DNA from: Salipaludibacillus neizhouensis | GTDB lineage: Bacteria > Bacillota > Bacilli > Bacillales > Salisediminibacteriaceae | NCBI RefSeq assembly: GCF_002886185.1 | Contig: NZ_KZ614146.1 | Coordinates: 2,030,930 to 2,094,929 of the forward strand | Direction of reading: 5' to 3' | DNA: 64,000 nt | In this document: positions 17,616-26,508 of the stretch, piece by piece | Numbering within the stretch: position 1 is the first letter of the stretch | Layout: every line of letters starts with the position of its first letter | Notes under the pieces: generated by a model | What the model was told of the DNA's origin: nothing | Databases searched by the model: none | What the model saw: only the letters and a program-made list of their open reading frames with translations | Position numbers and translations under genes: made by a program

Positions 17616-18635
17616 ATGGATGACCAATCATTAATCAACAATTACTTTAAAGGGAAAATGATACTAGTTACCGGTGGAACGGGGTCCATCGGCCAACGGA
17701 TCGTTTCGACTTTATTAAAATGTGAACCAAGAAAAATTATTATTTTAAACAAAGATGACAGTAAACAATATTTAATGAAACAAAATTATGTCAACTGTCC
17801 AAATGTTAGCTTTCTATTAGGTGATATCCGTGATTATGACTGTGTAGAATATGCGACAAGAGGGATAGATATTGTTTTTCATGCAGCTGCCTTAAAACAA
17901 GTGCCCATTTGTGAAGAACACCCCTTTGAAGCAGTAAAAACTAATGTTATAGGAAGCGAGAATGTAGTCAAGGCTAGTATCTTTAATAAAGTCAAAAAAG
18001 TAATAAACGTTAGTACAGATAAAGCGGTTAATCCTACTAACACCTTAGGAGTTACAAAGCTTTTATCAGAAAAGATTTTCTATAATGCAAACTTGTCATT
18101 AAACAATAATGAAACAATTTTTTGTTCCGTACGCTTTGGAAATGTGATTAACTCTAGGGGATCTGTTATTCCTCTATTTATTGATCAAGCTAAGTCTGGA
18201 AAAGCAATAACAGTCACTGACCCTAAGATGACACGATTCATCATGAGTATTTCCGATGCAGCAAAACTAACCCTAAAATCGGCGTTTTATTCAAAAGGAG
18301 GAGAAACGTTCATTTTTAAAATGCAATCTCTGGAAATATTAAAACTAGCTAAAACCATTAAAGAATATTATAAAAAGAAAGGAATCAACACACCTCCAAT
18401 AAAATCAATAGGTAAAAGAAGCGGTGAGAAACTCTGTGAAGAACTAATATGGGTTCATGAAAAGGAACGTGTGGTAGAAGACAAAGAATTATATGTAGTG
18501 CTCCCAGAGGATGTTTCCTCTTTTTATCACTTTACCAAAACATCAATGCCTATTTTTCGATCTGATCAAATAGAACCAATTGATCAAAGGGAGATTATAA
18601 AATTATTAGATGGATATGAAAGTAAATCAAGGTGA
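17616..18635 (+). CDS. NAD-dependent sugar-nucleotide 4,6-dehydratase (LegB/PseB/CapD-like)
   Basis: A protein of about 339 residues from the extended SDR polysaccharide-biosynthesis family. The Rossmann motif is ILVTGGTGSIGQRI. It also has VFHAAALKQVPICEEHPFEAVKTNVIGS, NVSTDKAVNPTNTLGVTK (where PseB/CapD-type enzymes replace YxxxK by a Lys-containing segment) and VRFGNVINSRGSVIPLF. It would convert a UDP- or GDP-GlcNAc-type sugar to the 4-keto-6-deoxy form. ATG 17616 has AGAGAGG eight bases upstream; the in-frame GTG at 17607 overlaps this site. Transcribed divergently from the aminotransferase operon. Confidence 0.85.
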   Translation: MDDQSLINNYFKGKMILVTGGTGSIGQRIVSTLLKCEPRKIIILNKDDSKQYLMKQNYVNCPNVSFLLGDIRDYDCVEYATRGIDIVFHAAALKQVPICEEHPFEAVKTNVIGSENVVKASIFNKVKKVINVSTDKAVNPTNTLGVTKLLSEKIFYNANLSLNNNETIFCSVRFGNVINSRGSVIPLFIDQAKSGKAITVTDPKMTRFIMSISDAAKLTLKSAFYSKGGETFIFKMQSLEILKLAKTIKEYYKKKGINTPPIKSIGKRSGEKLCEELIWVHEKERVVEDKELYVVLPEDVSSFYHFTKTSMPIFRSDQIEPIDQREIIKLLDGYESKSR

Positions 18636-19124
18636 TTGCAACGGAGAAAAAAATGAAGTTATATGGTCGTGCACTCTAGAATTCTTTTCCCTTTTTCACC
18701 ATATAAAATATGCACGTGTTCCTATTGCACTACCATTATTAAGAGATTTCCAAAAATATATGAAACACCACTAGTGTTGCATAAAATTTTACATTCATCC
18801 TTTTTAGAGCCAAAAAGGTTTCGTGAGTAACTGAAGTAGCCTGGAGATGCTTCCAATTATGTTACTGGGTAAAACATTGTCGTAGATGGGGGTCTTTCTC
18901 CTTGGTAATAAAATATCGGGGTTCCAGTAATAATGAATCTAATATTGCTGGTTGTTCGTTGACAGAGTTGTTCGAATATTGTCTAGAAAATAAGCTTAAT
19001 TGTTGGGTTCTTGTCCGTTTCATGCTTCTATACAAAGAATATAATAGTATCAATATTAGTTTAATTTAAAATTAGAGAAAGAGAACCATTTATCATTGAC
19101 AAGAAAGGATGGTTTAGGTTTATT
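18636..19124. other. Intergenic region, no recognisable gene
   Basis: About 490 bases without a convincing coding frame. A minus-strand open frame at 18862-19053 has no ribosome site and no recognisable domain. AT-rich sequence before 19125 probably includes the promoter of the next gene (TATAAT at 19040-19045, no clear -35). Confidence 0.3.
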
Positions 19125-20681
19125 ATGTTGAAAAAACAAACAAAATGGATTTATATACCAATAGAATTGCCTACAAGGGAAATAGATGGAAAACTTCTTT
19201 TAGCATATTTCGCAGTAAAAAATAATTACCGTGTAATTATTGGTGAACAACGAAATATATATGATTTTGCGCGATTTTTTCCACCAGGTATTTTTTTATC
19301 AAAGGGATATCCAAACATAAATAAGTATAAGACTAGCCACTTATTTAATATAAAAAAGCAAGGTCACTCTATTGTTGAATTGGACGAAGAGGGATTATTT
19401 CTGAATTTATTCCGTGATAGAACGAGTAATGAAAATCTTAAAATACTCAACCAAATATATTGTTGGGGAGATGTTCAAAAGAAAACTCTTGTAAATACTT
19501 ATCCCCATTTTAAAAATAGATTTTCCATAACAGGTCATCCTCGTTTTGATTTATTAAGGGAAAAGTACCGCAGCGTACACAATCATGATGTTGAACAAAT
19601 AAAAAAGAAATATGGAGATTTTATTTTAGTCAATACGAGATTCGGTTTCTACAATCATATAAGCAGAATAAAAGGAATTATGAAACGTAGAAATAAAGAT
19701 TTATATGACGACTCAAAGACTCTATATCATCATTTTATTAAAATGGTTAAGGGATTAAGTAAAAGCTACCCAAACTTTAACATTGTTATCCGTCCTCATC
19801 CAAGTGAAAGTAAGGTTGAATATCAAAGAGAATTTATGGACTATAACAATGTGTTTATTGAACATGCAGGAACTGTAGCGAAATGGATTTTAGCTTCTAA
19901 ATTAATGATTCACAATAATTGCACTACAGGTGTCGAAGCATTTTTACTGAACAAACCTGTTATTTCATACATGCCGATTAAACCGAAACTTAATGTATAT
20001 TTAGCAAATGCAGTTAGCTATAAAGCTACTAATTTAGTTGAGGTAACTACTTTTATTGATTCATATATCTCTACAGGAAAGATCAATAATATTATTGATG
20101 ACCTTAAATACACTGAGAAAGGAAAAAAAATACTATCTAACCATTATGGAGCTATGGATGGAAGTTATGCTTATGAAAAAATTATTCGTGAGCTAAACAA
20201 AATTAAGATAAATAGAAGTTCGGCATTACGAACAAAGGCAATCAAGGAAAAACGTGTAAAACGCTCAAAATTAGTGGTTACAGAAGCGAAAATTAAATCC
20301 TTTTTTAATAAATTAGATAGGATCGAAAGCGTTGATAATAAATTAACTGTTCGTCGACTCAAACCAAACCTTCTTTATCTCATAGAACCTAACGAGATTA
20401 AGATAAAAAGTAGTGCGCCATTACGAACAAAAGCAATCAAGAAAAAACGCCGAAAAAGTGCTCCATTACGATCAAAAGCAATCAAGAAAAAACGCCGAAA
20501 AAGTGCTCCATTACGATCAAAAGCAATCAAGAAAAAACGCCGAAAAAGTGCTCCATTACGAACAAAGGCAATCAAGAAAAAACGCCGAAAAAGTGCTCCA
20601 TTACGAACAAAAGCAATCAAGAAAAAACGCCGAAAAAGTGCGCCATTACAAACAAAAGCAATCAAGAAAAAACGTGGATAA
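19125..20681 (+). CDS. Surface-carbohydrate biosynthesis protein (SpsB-like) with Lys/Arg-rich repeat tail
   Basis: A 518-residue protein. Residues 1-350 resemble the surface-carbohydrate / CDP-glycerol-glycerophosphotransferase-like family: WIYIPIELPTREIDGKLLLA, GHPRFDLLREKY, IVIRPHPSESK, and HNNCTTGVEAFLLNKPVISYMP, a GT-B-like nucleotide-sugar binding region. From about residue 363 it becomes strongly basic. After a linker (IKSFFNKLDRIESVD, LTVRRLKPNLLYLIEPNE) come six near-identical 15-residue units (SAPLRTKAIKKKRRK) to the C-terminus. SpsB of the Bacillus spore-coat polysaccharide operon is a plausible relative (inference). The tail would give a very high local positive charge, as in CotG/CotB-type coat proteins. 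The ribosome site AAAGGATGG is rather far from ATG 19125. Confidence 0.75.
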   Translation: MLKKQTKWIYIPIELPTREIDGKLLLAYFAVKNNYRVIIGEQRNIYDFARFFPPGIFLSKGYPNINKYKTSHLFNIKKQGHSIVELDEEGLFLNLFRDRTSNENLKILNQIYCWGDVQKKTLVNTYPHFKNRFSITGHPRFDLLREKYRSVHNHDVEQIKKKYGDFILVNTRFGFYNHISRIKGIMKRRNKDLYDDSKTLYHHFIKMVKGLSKSYPNFNIVIRPHPSESKVEYQREFMDYNNVFIEHAGTVAKWILASKLMIHNNCTTGVEAFLLNKPVISYMPIKPKLNVYLANAVSYKATNLVEVTTFIDSYISTGKINNIIDDLKYTEKGKKILSNHYGAMDGSYAYEKIIRELNKIKINRSSALRTKAIKEKRVKRSKLVVTEAKIKSFFNKLDRIESVDNKLTVRRLKPNLLYLIEPNEIKIKSSAPLRTKAIKKKRRKSAPLRSKAIKKKRRKSAPLRSKAIKKKRRKSAPLRTKAIKKKRRKSAPLRTKAIKKKRRKSAPLQTKAIKKKRG

Positions 20682-20812
20682 CGTCGAAAATAAGTGGTTA
20701 CAAAAAACGAAAATTAAATCCTTTTTTAATATTATTAGATAGGATCGAAAGCGTTGATAATAAATTAACTGTTCGTCGACTCAAACGAAACCTTTATCTC
20801 ATAGAACCTAAC
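20268..20812 (+). repeat. Long direct duplication flanking the repeat array
   Basis: Bases 20268-20394 (inside the gene) and 20687-20812 (just after its stop) are near-identical, about 125 bp each. Both hold AAATCCTTTTTTAATA, GATAGGATCGAAAGCGTTG and CTGTTCGTCGACTCAAAC. The downstream copy is out of frame and untranslated. The 45-bp array sits between them, so the array region seems to have grown by duplication that moved the original 3' end beyond a new stop. Confidence 0.75.
20412..20681 (+). repeat. 45-bp coding minisatellite (six units)
   Basis: Six head-to-tail units starting at 20412, 20457, 20502, 20547, 20592 and 20637, each encoding SAPLR(T/S)KAIKKKRRK. The last reads SAPLQTKAIKKKRG and stops. 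Units are nearly identical at DNA level, mostly differing in T/S codons and a CGC or CTC start, so expansion is recent. Confidence 0.9.
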
Positions 20813-20820
20813 AAGTGATA

Positions 20821-21789
20821 TCAGAGATGAAAACCTATCTTCTTTTGAAGGACTGCGTATTTTTTCGACGACTGTAGGGACCAAATCGTCCTACCATTCA
20901 AAATTTTTTTGAATGGGTTCATAAATAAACCGACACTTTTTTTATCGATCCGGTTTCCCTGTCTGATGATCTTCGTACTAAAAGTAGACAGAGTTATAGT
21001 CATTCTTTTCAATTCGATATTCGGCAATAGCTGGTCTAGCCAAATATCTCCCAATATATTTAGCTGCTCCTTTCGCATTTTTCATTTTCTTTTTTGCATT
21101 CACATAAAAGCCATGAGGATATCGTATGTATAACTGATCTATTAACTCTTTTACATCGTCCCGATTTGGGTACCATTTCATCATTAAATCCATCAATAAC
21201 TTTTGCCAAGAGTTGCTTAAATAATTGTAAGGAATATAGTCAACTGGAGCCCTATTTCTGTTTATCAATAGCGCCTTCAGTAACCAATGCATGAGGGTTA
21301 AATTTCAGGTCTCTTCCAAACGTATGAACAACTGTTATAACACCAACTTCTAACTGTCTTTTCTTATTTTTCTTCTTGTACCAATAATCAAATACTTGTG
21401 CTACTTCTTGAGCTAGTTCATTTAACTTTTTCCTGTCTTTGAAAAATACCTGACAAAGTTCTTTAGGAACAGTAAAAATCATATGTCGATGAGGAACATC
21501 TAATATGCATTCCACTTGTTTTCTGCCCATTCGTCCGTAGATTTCTTCTCACAACGATGACAAAAGCGACGCTACAAGTAAAACATACGAAAACAGGCCT
21601 GGATTCTCTTCCCCCCCCTAGACACTCATATTTTGCATATCCAATGTCTTTTGCACCGCAATGCATTGCTTTTTCAACCGTTTCTTCAATATCCTTTTGT
21701 AATTCTTTTGGAAATAAGCGATTATAGCGCTTCTAAAATCCATCAAAGTGACCTTTTAGAATTTGTTTGACAATGCCTTGCTTCTTCAC
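20821..21789 (-). pseudogene. IS91-family (HUH) transposase pseudogene
   Basis: Overlapping frames together spell an IS91-type Y2 transposase on the minus strand: FPKELQKDIEETVEKAMHCG and YAKYECLG (Zn-binding N-terminus), VPHRHMIFTVPKELCQVFF, VGVITVVHTFGRDLKFNPHALVTEG, SNSWQKLLMDLM and KGAAKYIGRYLARPAIAEYRI. It is broken by a TAG near 21735, a frameshift in the Zn region, another near 21270 and one near 21000. The metal-binding HUH segment reads FNPHALV, apparently two residues shorter than the family's FNPH-x-HAL. Confidence 0.8.
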
Positions 21790-22268
21790 CACATAGAAAA
21801 GTTATTTGGGTTTTAATCCAAACAAAAGAAAAAGCAATAAAAAAGTTGAATTCTTGCTGTTGTATCCAAGAAAGTCCTTAATAGATCATATGTTCAATTT
21901 AATTATATGACATAATTTACTCTTTTTTAACTAAAATTACAGAACAGGTCCTAACAAATAATGACCTCATTAGTTTGAGAATATGAAAGGTTTTAGTCCG
22001 TTGGTAAAAGTTTTTTTATTCACAACAAATTGTTATCTTTAATAAAGATGTTAGTAACAATATTTATAATATTTGATGAAGCAAAAATACTCGAACTACC
22101 ATACTTTTTTTTATTTCGCTTTTTCATATTCCATGTGGCTACTCTTAAGGGAGTGACAGTAGTTGAAGGTTATGCTTCAAAGCTAAAAAGACTTAGAAAT
22201 TTAACAAAAGATGTTCTGCTATTTTCACGATTTTTGATCAAGCCGAGCGAATTAAGGAGGTGTAAAGT
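21790..22268. other. Intergenic region before the plus-strand glycan operon
   Basis: No gene is supported. An open frame at 22030-22272 overlaps the next gene's ribosome site and has no site of its own. The AT-rich stretch probably contains the operon promoter, but I cannot place one confidently. Confidence 0.3.
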
Positions 22269-22991
22269 ATGAGCGATAACGACAGGACAGTTGCATTGAT
22301 TCCTGCCAGAGGCGGCAGTAAAACTATTCCCTATAAAAACATCAAAATGTTTTTAGGGAAACCTTTAATTGCCTGGACAATTGAAGTTGCATTAAGTACA
22401 AAAGGCATTGACAGAGTAATCGTTTCTACTGATGATTTGAAAATTGCAGAAATCGCCAAGCATTATAATGCAGAAGTGTTTTTGCGTGAAAAACATTTAG
22501 CTTTAGATGATTCTATGCCAATTGATGTGATAAAAAGTGTGATAACTAGATTGAGGAAAGAAGGTGATAGCGCGTCGTACATGGTTTATCTTGAACCAAC
22601 GAGCCCCCTCCGGATTCAATCTGATATAGAACAAAGTCTAAAGCTTTTACGTGATTCAAGTAACTCCTTTAAATCTGTTGCCACTTATACTGAAGCAGAG
22701 TTAAACCCGCACCGAGCATGGAAAATAGAAGATGATATCCCGAAAGTATTTATTCCCGGAGCCAACCCTTGGCTACCTAGGCAAGTCCAACCAAGAGCTT
22801 TTCAATTGAACGGAGCTGTGTACACTTTTTCTATTCATGACATTCTTCACCATGCGCAACATCTTCTCCCCGAACCTTCTGGAGCTATCCTAATGCCAAA
22901 AAACCGGTCAATTGATATAGACGATGAAGTTGACTTTTTACTTGGTGAATTACTTCTTAAAAGGAGGTTAGACAGTGAATGCTCTAAGTGA
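22269..22991 (+). CDS. CMP-nonulosonate cytidylyltransferase (NeuA/LegF/SpsF-like), copy 1
   Basis: A 240-residue acylneuraminate cytidylyltransferase-family protein. It has the CTP-binding signature ALIPARGGSKTIPYKNIKMFLGKPLI, RVIVSTDDLKIAEIA, YLEPTSPLR, FQLNGAVYTF and the C-terminal SIDIDDEVDFLLGE with metal-binding Asp residues. It activates the nonulosonic acid as its CMP sugar. AAGGAGG lies upstream of ATG 22269. It overlaps the next gene by 17 bases, indicating translational coupling. A second, diverged copy is at 25813. Confidence 0.9.
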   Translation: MSDNDRTVALIPARGGSKTIPYKNIKMFLGKPLIAWTIEVALSTKGIDRVIVSTDDLKIAEIAKHYNAEVFLREKHLALDDSMPIDVIKSVITRLRKEGDSASYMVYLEPTSPLRIQSDIEQSLKLLRDSSNSFKSVATYTEAELNPHRAWKIEDDIPKVFIPGANPWLPRQVQPRAFQLNGAVYTFSIHDILHHAQHLLPEPSGAILMPKNRSIDIDDEVDFLLGELLLKRRLDSECSK

Positions 22992-23772
22992 TTTATTCTC
23001 TTTGAAAGGGAAAACCGCTCTCGTTACTGGGGGAGCTGGGTATTTAGGGAGTGAAATTAGTATAACGTTAGCAGAACTAGGAGCAAGAGTGATAATTGCA
23101 AGTAGAGATATTAAAAAATGTAAAGATAAATGTAACGAGATAAATAAGCAGCTTGGAAATGATTGCGACATTCACTTTCTTGAATTAGATTTAATGAAAA
23201 AAAAATCAATATTGCATTGTTTCAAACAGATAGATTTACAATTTGGTGGTCTCGATATTTTAGTAAATAATGCTTGGTCTGGGAATAAAAATTCATTTGA
23301 ATCTATTACTGATGAAGATTGGGAATACGATATTAATATGAGTTTAAATTCGGTCTTTTACTGTATTAAGCGTGCTTTACCAGGATTAAAAAAAAATAAA
23401 GGGGTTATTTTAAATATTACTTCTATGTACGGACATGTAGCCCCGGATTACCGCATTTATGAGGGGACAGAATTTACCAACCCTCCGAGTTACGGGGTAG
23501 CAAAAGCAGGAGTCATTCAATTCACAAAGTATTTAGCCAGCTTTTTAGCTCCTGATCATATCCGTGTAAATTGTCTTAGTCCCGGCCCCTTCCCTCACGA
23601 AGTAACACAGCATAATCAGGAATTCATTAAAAAAATATCATCTAAAAATCCTTTGAATCGAATTGGCAAACCACATGAAATTAAAGGAGCGGTGGCTCTA
23701 TTGTGCACAGATGCATCGAGTTATATGACTGGACAAAATATCTGCGTTGATGGTGGGTGGTCTATATGGTAA
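22975..23772 (+). CDS. SDR-family oxidoreductase 1 (PtmA-like)
   Basis: A 265-residue classical short-chain dehydrogenase. Features are ALVTGGAGYLGSEI (NAD(P) binding), ILVNNAW, the catalytic Ser in ITSMYGHVAPDYRIYEG, Tyr and Lys in SYGVAKAGVIQFTKYLA, and MTGQNICVDGGWSIW at the C-terminus. The start is GTG 22975 with AGGAGG upstream, overlapping the preceding gene. The family includes PtmA in legionaminic-acid loci; the exact substrate is not readable. Paralogue of the SDR at 24682. Confidence 0.85.
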   Translation: MNALSDLFSLKGKTALVTGGAGYLGSEISITLAELGARVIIASRDIKKCKDKCNEINKQLGNDCDIHFLELDLMKKKSILHCFKQIDLQFGGLDILVNNAWSGNKNSFESITDEDWEYDINMSLNSVFYCIKRALPGLKKNKGVILNITSMYGHVAPDYRIYEGTEFTNPPSYGVAKAGVIQFTKYLASFLAPDHIRVNCLSPGPFPHEVTQHNQEFIKKISSKNPLNRIGKPHEIKGAVALLCTDASSYMTGQNICVDGGWSIW

Positions 23773-24698
23773 TGAAGGTTGGTATCGTGGGGTTCAATGA
23801 AAGTAACGGACATCCTTTTTCATTTTCCGCTATTATTAATGGGTATAGACCTAATGCAATTTCAAACGCAGGATGGAGGGTGATCCAAAAATACCTTGAT
23901 TTAAGAGATCAATCTGAGTTTGGGTTTGAAGGTATAAATATTACACATGCTTGGACACAGGACACCGCATTTACAAAAGAACTGTGCTATGCATGCAAAA
24001 TCCCTAATCCACTATCGAAAATAACAAACATGCTTGAGGAAGTAGATGCCGTCATTATCGCTCGTGATGATTACCAGAGTCACAAAGGTCTGGCTTCTCT
24101 TTTTTTAGAGCAGGATATTCCTACTTTTATTGATAAACCACTATCATTAAAGGAGAAAGAACTGACTTATTTTAAACCTTACCTTAAAACTGGCAAACTT
24201 ATGTCTTGTTCGGCTATGCGATTTGCTAAAGAATTAGATCGCTTTCATAGGGATCCTTCCCTTTATGGAAATTTGTATCTAATTCGCGCGATAGGGCCTT
24301 TATCTTGGGAAAAATACGGTATACATTTCCTTGAAGCTATCATACCCTTTCTTTCAACGGAACCCCATTCTGTGAAGTCTTTAACAACTAAGTATGATTC
24401 AATGGTAATTTCTTTGAAGGATAATACCTTGTTTCAAGTAAATACGGCAAAAGAACAAACACATAACTTTCTGCCTTTCTTTATTGATTTTTGTGGGTCC
24501 AAAGCATACTCACAGGTCACAGTAGGTGATAACTTTTCTATGTTTAGGAGAACACTTTGGTATTTCTTTCAATCTGTTAAAACCAAAACTCCCGCCATTG
24601 CCCCGGACTCTACATTAATGTTAATGAAAGTATTAATAGCTGGACAACGTTCAAAATTAGAAAACAGAGAGGTATTCATTGATGAAGTCATCATTTAA
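23766..24698 (+). CDS. Gfo/Idh/MocA-type oxidoreductase
   Basis: A protein of about 310 residues with an N-terminal nucleotide-binding fold (MKVGIVGFNESNGHPFSFSA), AVIIARDDYQSHKGLASLFL, and TFIDKPLSL, equivalent to the EKP motif that positions the catalytic Lys. It probably reduces or oxidises a sugar or sugar nucleotide in the glycan pathway. The start is unsettled: ATG 23766 and ATG 23772 (overlapping the previous stop as TAATG) are both possible, with GGTGG nearby. It overlaps the next gene by 17 bases, so five genes here look tightly coupled. Confidence 0.75.
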   Translation: MVMKVGIVGFNESNGHPFSFSAIINGYRPNAISNAGWRVIQKYLDLRDQSEFGFEGINITHAWTQDTAFTKELCYACKIPNPLSKITNMLEEVDAVIIARDDYQSHKGLASLFLEQDIPTFIDKPLSLKEKELTYFKPYLKTGKLMSCSAMRFAKELDRFHRDPSLYGNLYLIRAIGPLSWEKYGIHFLEAIIPFLSTEPHSVKSLTTKYDSMVISLKDNTLFQVNTAKEQTHNFLPFFIDFCGSKAYSQVTVGDNFSMFRRTLWYFFQSVKTKTPAIAPDSTLMLMKVLIAGQRSKLENREVFIDEVII

Positions 24699-25503
24699 AG
24701 AACTATTTCAGTTACACGAAAAAGTCGCAGTTGTTACTGGAGCTCTTGGTATTTTAGGGAGACAATTTTCTTCCGGCCTGGCAGAGTTTGGTGCCAACGT
24801 CGTCATCGTAGATGTAGATGAAGAACTCTGTAAACAATTTGCTAAACAATTGTCTGATCAATACAAAGTAAAATGCTTCGGAATCGGATGTGATGTTTCA
24901 TCTCCTCAGCAGGTTAAGAATATGGTGAAAAGAATAATAGAGAAATATAAAAAAATTGATATTCTGCACAACAATGCTGCAACGAAAACCTCAGATCTGA
25001 AAGCTTACTTTACAGCATTTGAAGACTATGATTTGGCACAATGGAGAGACGTGATGGCTGTTAATATTGATGGAATGTTTCTAGCGGCACAACAAGTAGG
25101 AAAAGAAATGGTTAAACAAAAAAAAGGTACTATTATCCAAACTTCTTCCATATACGGAATCATTGCCCCGGATCATCGCATTTATGAAAAGTCTCATTAC
25201 TTAGGGACAACAATTAATACGCCTGCCGTTTACGCTGCTTCTAAAGCTGCTGTCTGGGGATTGACAAAATATCTTGCTACTTACTGGGCTGAGCAGGGGA
25301 TAAGGGTGAATATGCTAACACCCGGAGGGATGGAGAGCGGCCAAAATGAAAAATTCAAACAGAATTACTCATACAGAACTCCCATGGCTCGTATGGGAAA
25401 CCCAGATGAATTAGTAGGTGCACTCATCTACCTTGCTTCTGATGCTTCTTCTTATGTTACGGGACAAAATATGATCGTTGATGGAGGATTAAGCATTTGG
25501 TGA
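24682..25503 (+). CDS. SDR-family oxidoreductase 2
   Basis: A 273-residue classical SDR. Motifs are AVVTGALGILGRQFSSGLAE, ILHNNAA, TSSIYGIIAPDHRIYEKSHY (catalytic Ser), AVYAASKAAVWGLTKYLATYW (Tyr/Lys) and YVTGQNMIVDGGLSIW. It is clearly related to SDR 1 (same APD-RIYE segment and DGG-SIW end), so the pair probably acts on similar substrates. ATG 24682 with GAGAGG nine bases upstream is preferred over TTG 24679. It overlaps the upstream oxidoreductase gene. Confidence 0.85.
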   Translation: MKSSFKELFQLHEKVAVVTGALGILGRQFSSGLAEFGANVVIVDVDEELCKQFAKQLSDQYKVKCFGIGCDVSSPQQVKNMVKRIIEKYKKIDILHNNAATKTSDLKAYFTAFEDYDLAQWRDVMAVNIDGMFLAAQQVGKEMVKQKKGTIIQTSSIYGIIAPDHRIYEKSHYLGTTINTPAVYAASKAAVWGLTKYLATYWAEQGIRVNMLTPGGMESGQNEKFKQNYSYRTPMARMGNPDELVGALIYLASDASSYVTGQNMIVDGGLSIW

Positions 25504-25559
25504 ATCTTAACAAAATAACTTCTTAAATTTAATACTGATAATGAGGAGGTTTGTTTAGT

Positions 25560-25787
25560 ATGTATGGTAATAACATTTTTAACAACAATTTAGTACTAAG
25601 GTATAGCCTAACAAAGGAATTTTTTGATTCATTCAAATCACTTAAGTATTCAAGTATAGAGTTACCATTAACAATGGTGAAAAACTTTCATAACTATATA
25701 AAAGGTTATGTCGATACCCATCATAGAAATATAAACCTAATTATAAAAATGAAAAAAATGCACTCATTTATTTCATTTTTTTCATGA
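25560..25787 (+). CDS. Small hypothetical protein within the glycan operon
   Basis: A 75-residue, Asn- and Phe-rich protein (MYGNNIFNNNLVLRYSL...). ATG 25560 is preceded by a strong GAGGAGG ten bases away, which argues that it is translated. No domain, signal peptide or membrane span is clear. It sits between SDR 2 and the second cytidylyltransferase. It may be the N-terminal remnant of a larger enzyme, since glycan operons rarely carry such short genes; unrecognised. Confidence 0.5.
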   Translation: MYGNNIFNNNLVLRYSLTKEFFDSFKSLKYSSIELPLTMVKNFHNYIKGYVDTHHRNINLIIKMKKMHSFISFFS

Positions 25788-25812
25788 ACTAATAAAGAGG
25801 AGGAATTAATAA

Positions 25813-26496
25813 ATGATTTTGGGTATAATTCCGGCAAGAGGCGGATCAAAAAGATTGCCTAATAAAAATGTTTCTTCTCTTAATGGAAAACCATTAATTG
25901 AGTATTCCATCCTTACAGCAAATAATTCGACACACATTAACCGAGTGGTTGTTTCAACTGAAAATAAAGAGATTGCACACATTTCTAGAAACGCAGGTGC
26001 TGATATACCTTTCTTAAGACCATCAGAACTAGCCGAAGACAACTCTAACGTTATTGATACTTGCCTGCATCTGTTGAAAGAATTAAAGCAAAGCGAACTC
26101 TATGTACCAGATATAATCATTTTACTTCAACCCACTTCCCCTTTACGTTCATCCGACCACATTGATGAAGCAATTGAACTCCTATTGAAAGAGAAAGCAG
26201 ATACCGTACTCAGCGTTTCCCCTCTCGAATATGCTTTGAATACACTGATGAAGGTGAATACCAGCGGGTGTATGACGCCATATCTTGCTAATAATTCATT
26301 CAACAAAACTGATCAAATCTATCGATTAAATGGTGCAATCTATGTAGTCAGAGTCCAAACCATTATTGAAAATAAGTCATTTTCCAGTAGCCATTCGATT
26401 CCTTATATCATGCCATTAGACAAAAGCGTTGATATAGATACTGCGTTCGATTTTCAACTTGTTTCGTTTTTAATGAAAAAGGAACAGAACGATTAA
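25813..26496 (+). CDS. CMP-nonulosonate cytidylyltransferase, copy 2
   Basis: A 227-residue NeuA/LegF-type enzyme with LGIIPARGGSKRLPNKNVSSLNGKPLIEYS, RVVVSTENKEIAHIS, LLQPTSPLRSS, YRLNGAIYVV and KSVDIDTAFDFQL. It differs considerably from copy 1 at 22269, so the locus may activate two different acids or the copies may have split roles. AGGAGG precedes ATG 25813. It is followed after 12 bases by the NeuD-type acetyltransferase gene. Confidence 0.9.
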   Translation: MILGIIPARGGSKRLPNKNVSSLNGKPLIEYSILTANNSTHINRVVVSTENKEIAHISRNAGADIPFLRPSELAEDNSNVIDTCLHLLKELKQSELYVPDIIILLQPTSPLRSSDHIDEAIELLLKEKADTVLSVSPLEYALNTLMKVNTSGCMTPYLANNSFNKTDQIYRLNGAIYVVRVQTIIENKSFSSSHSIPYIMPLDKSVDIDTAFDFQLVSFLMKKEQND

Positions 26497-26508
26497 AGGA
26501 GGAACTGC

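Noticed and set aside
20412-20681. Regular 45-bp repeats as a CRISPR array
   Set aside because: Units abut with no unique spacers and encode an in-frame repeat peptide; no cas genes are present.
22030-22272. 80-codon frame before the cytidylyltransferase as a gene
   Set aside because: It has no ribosome site, its end overlaps the strong site of the next gene, and no domain is seen.
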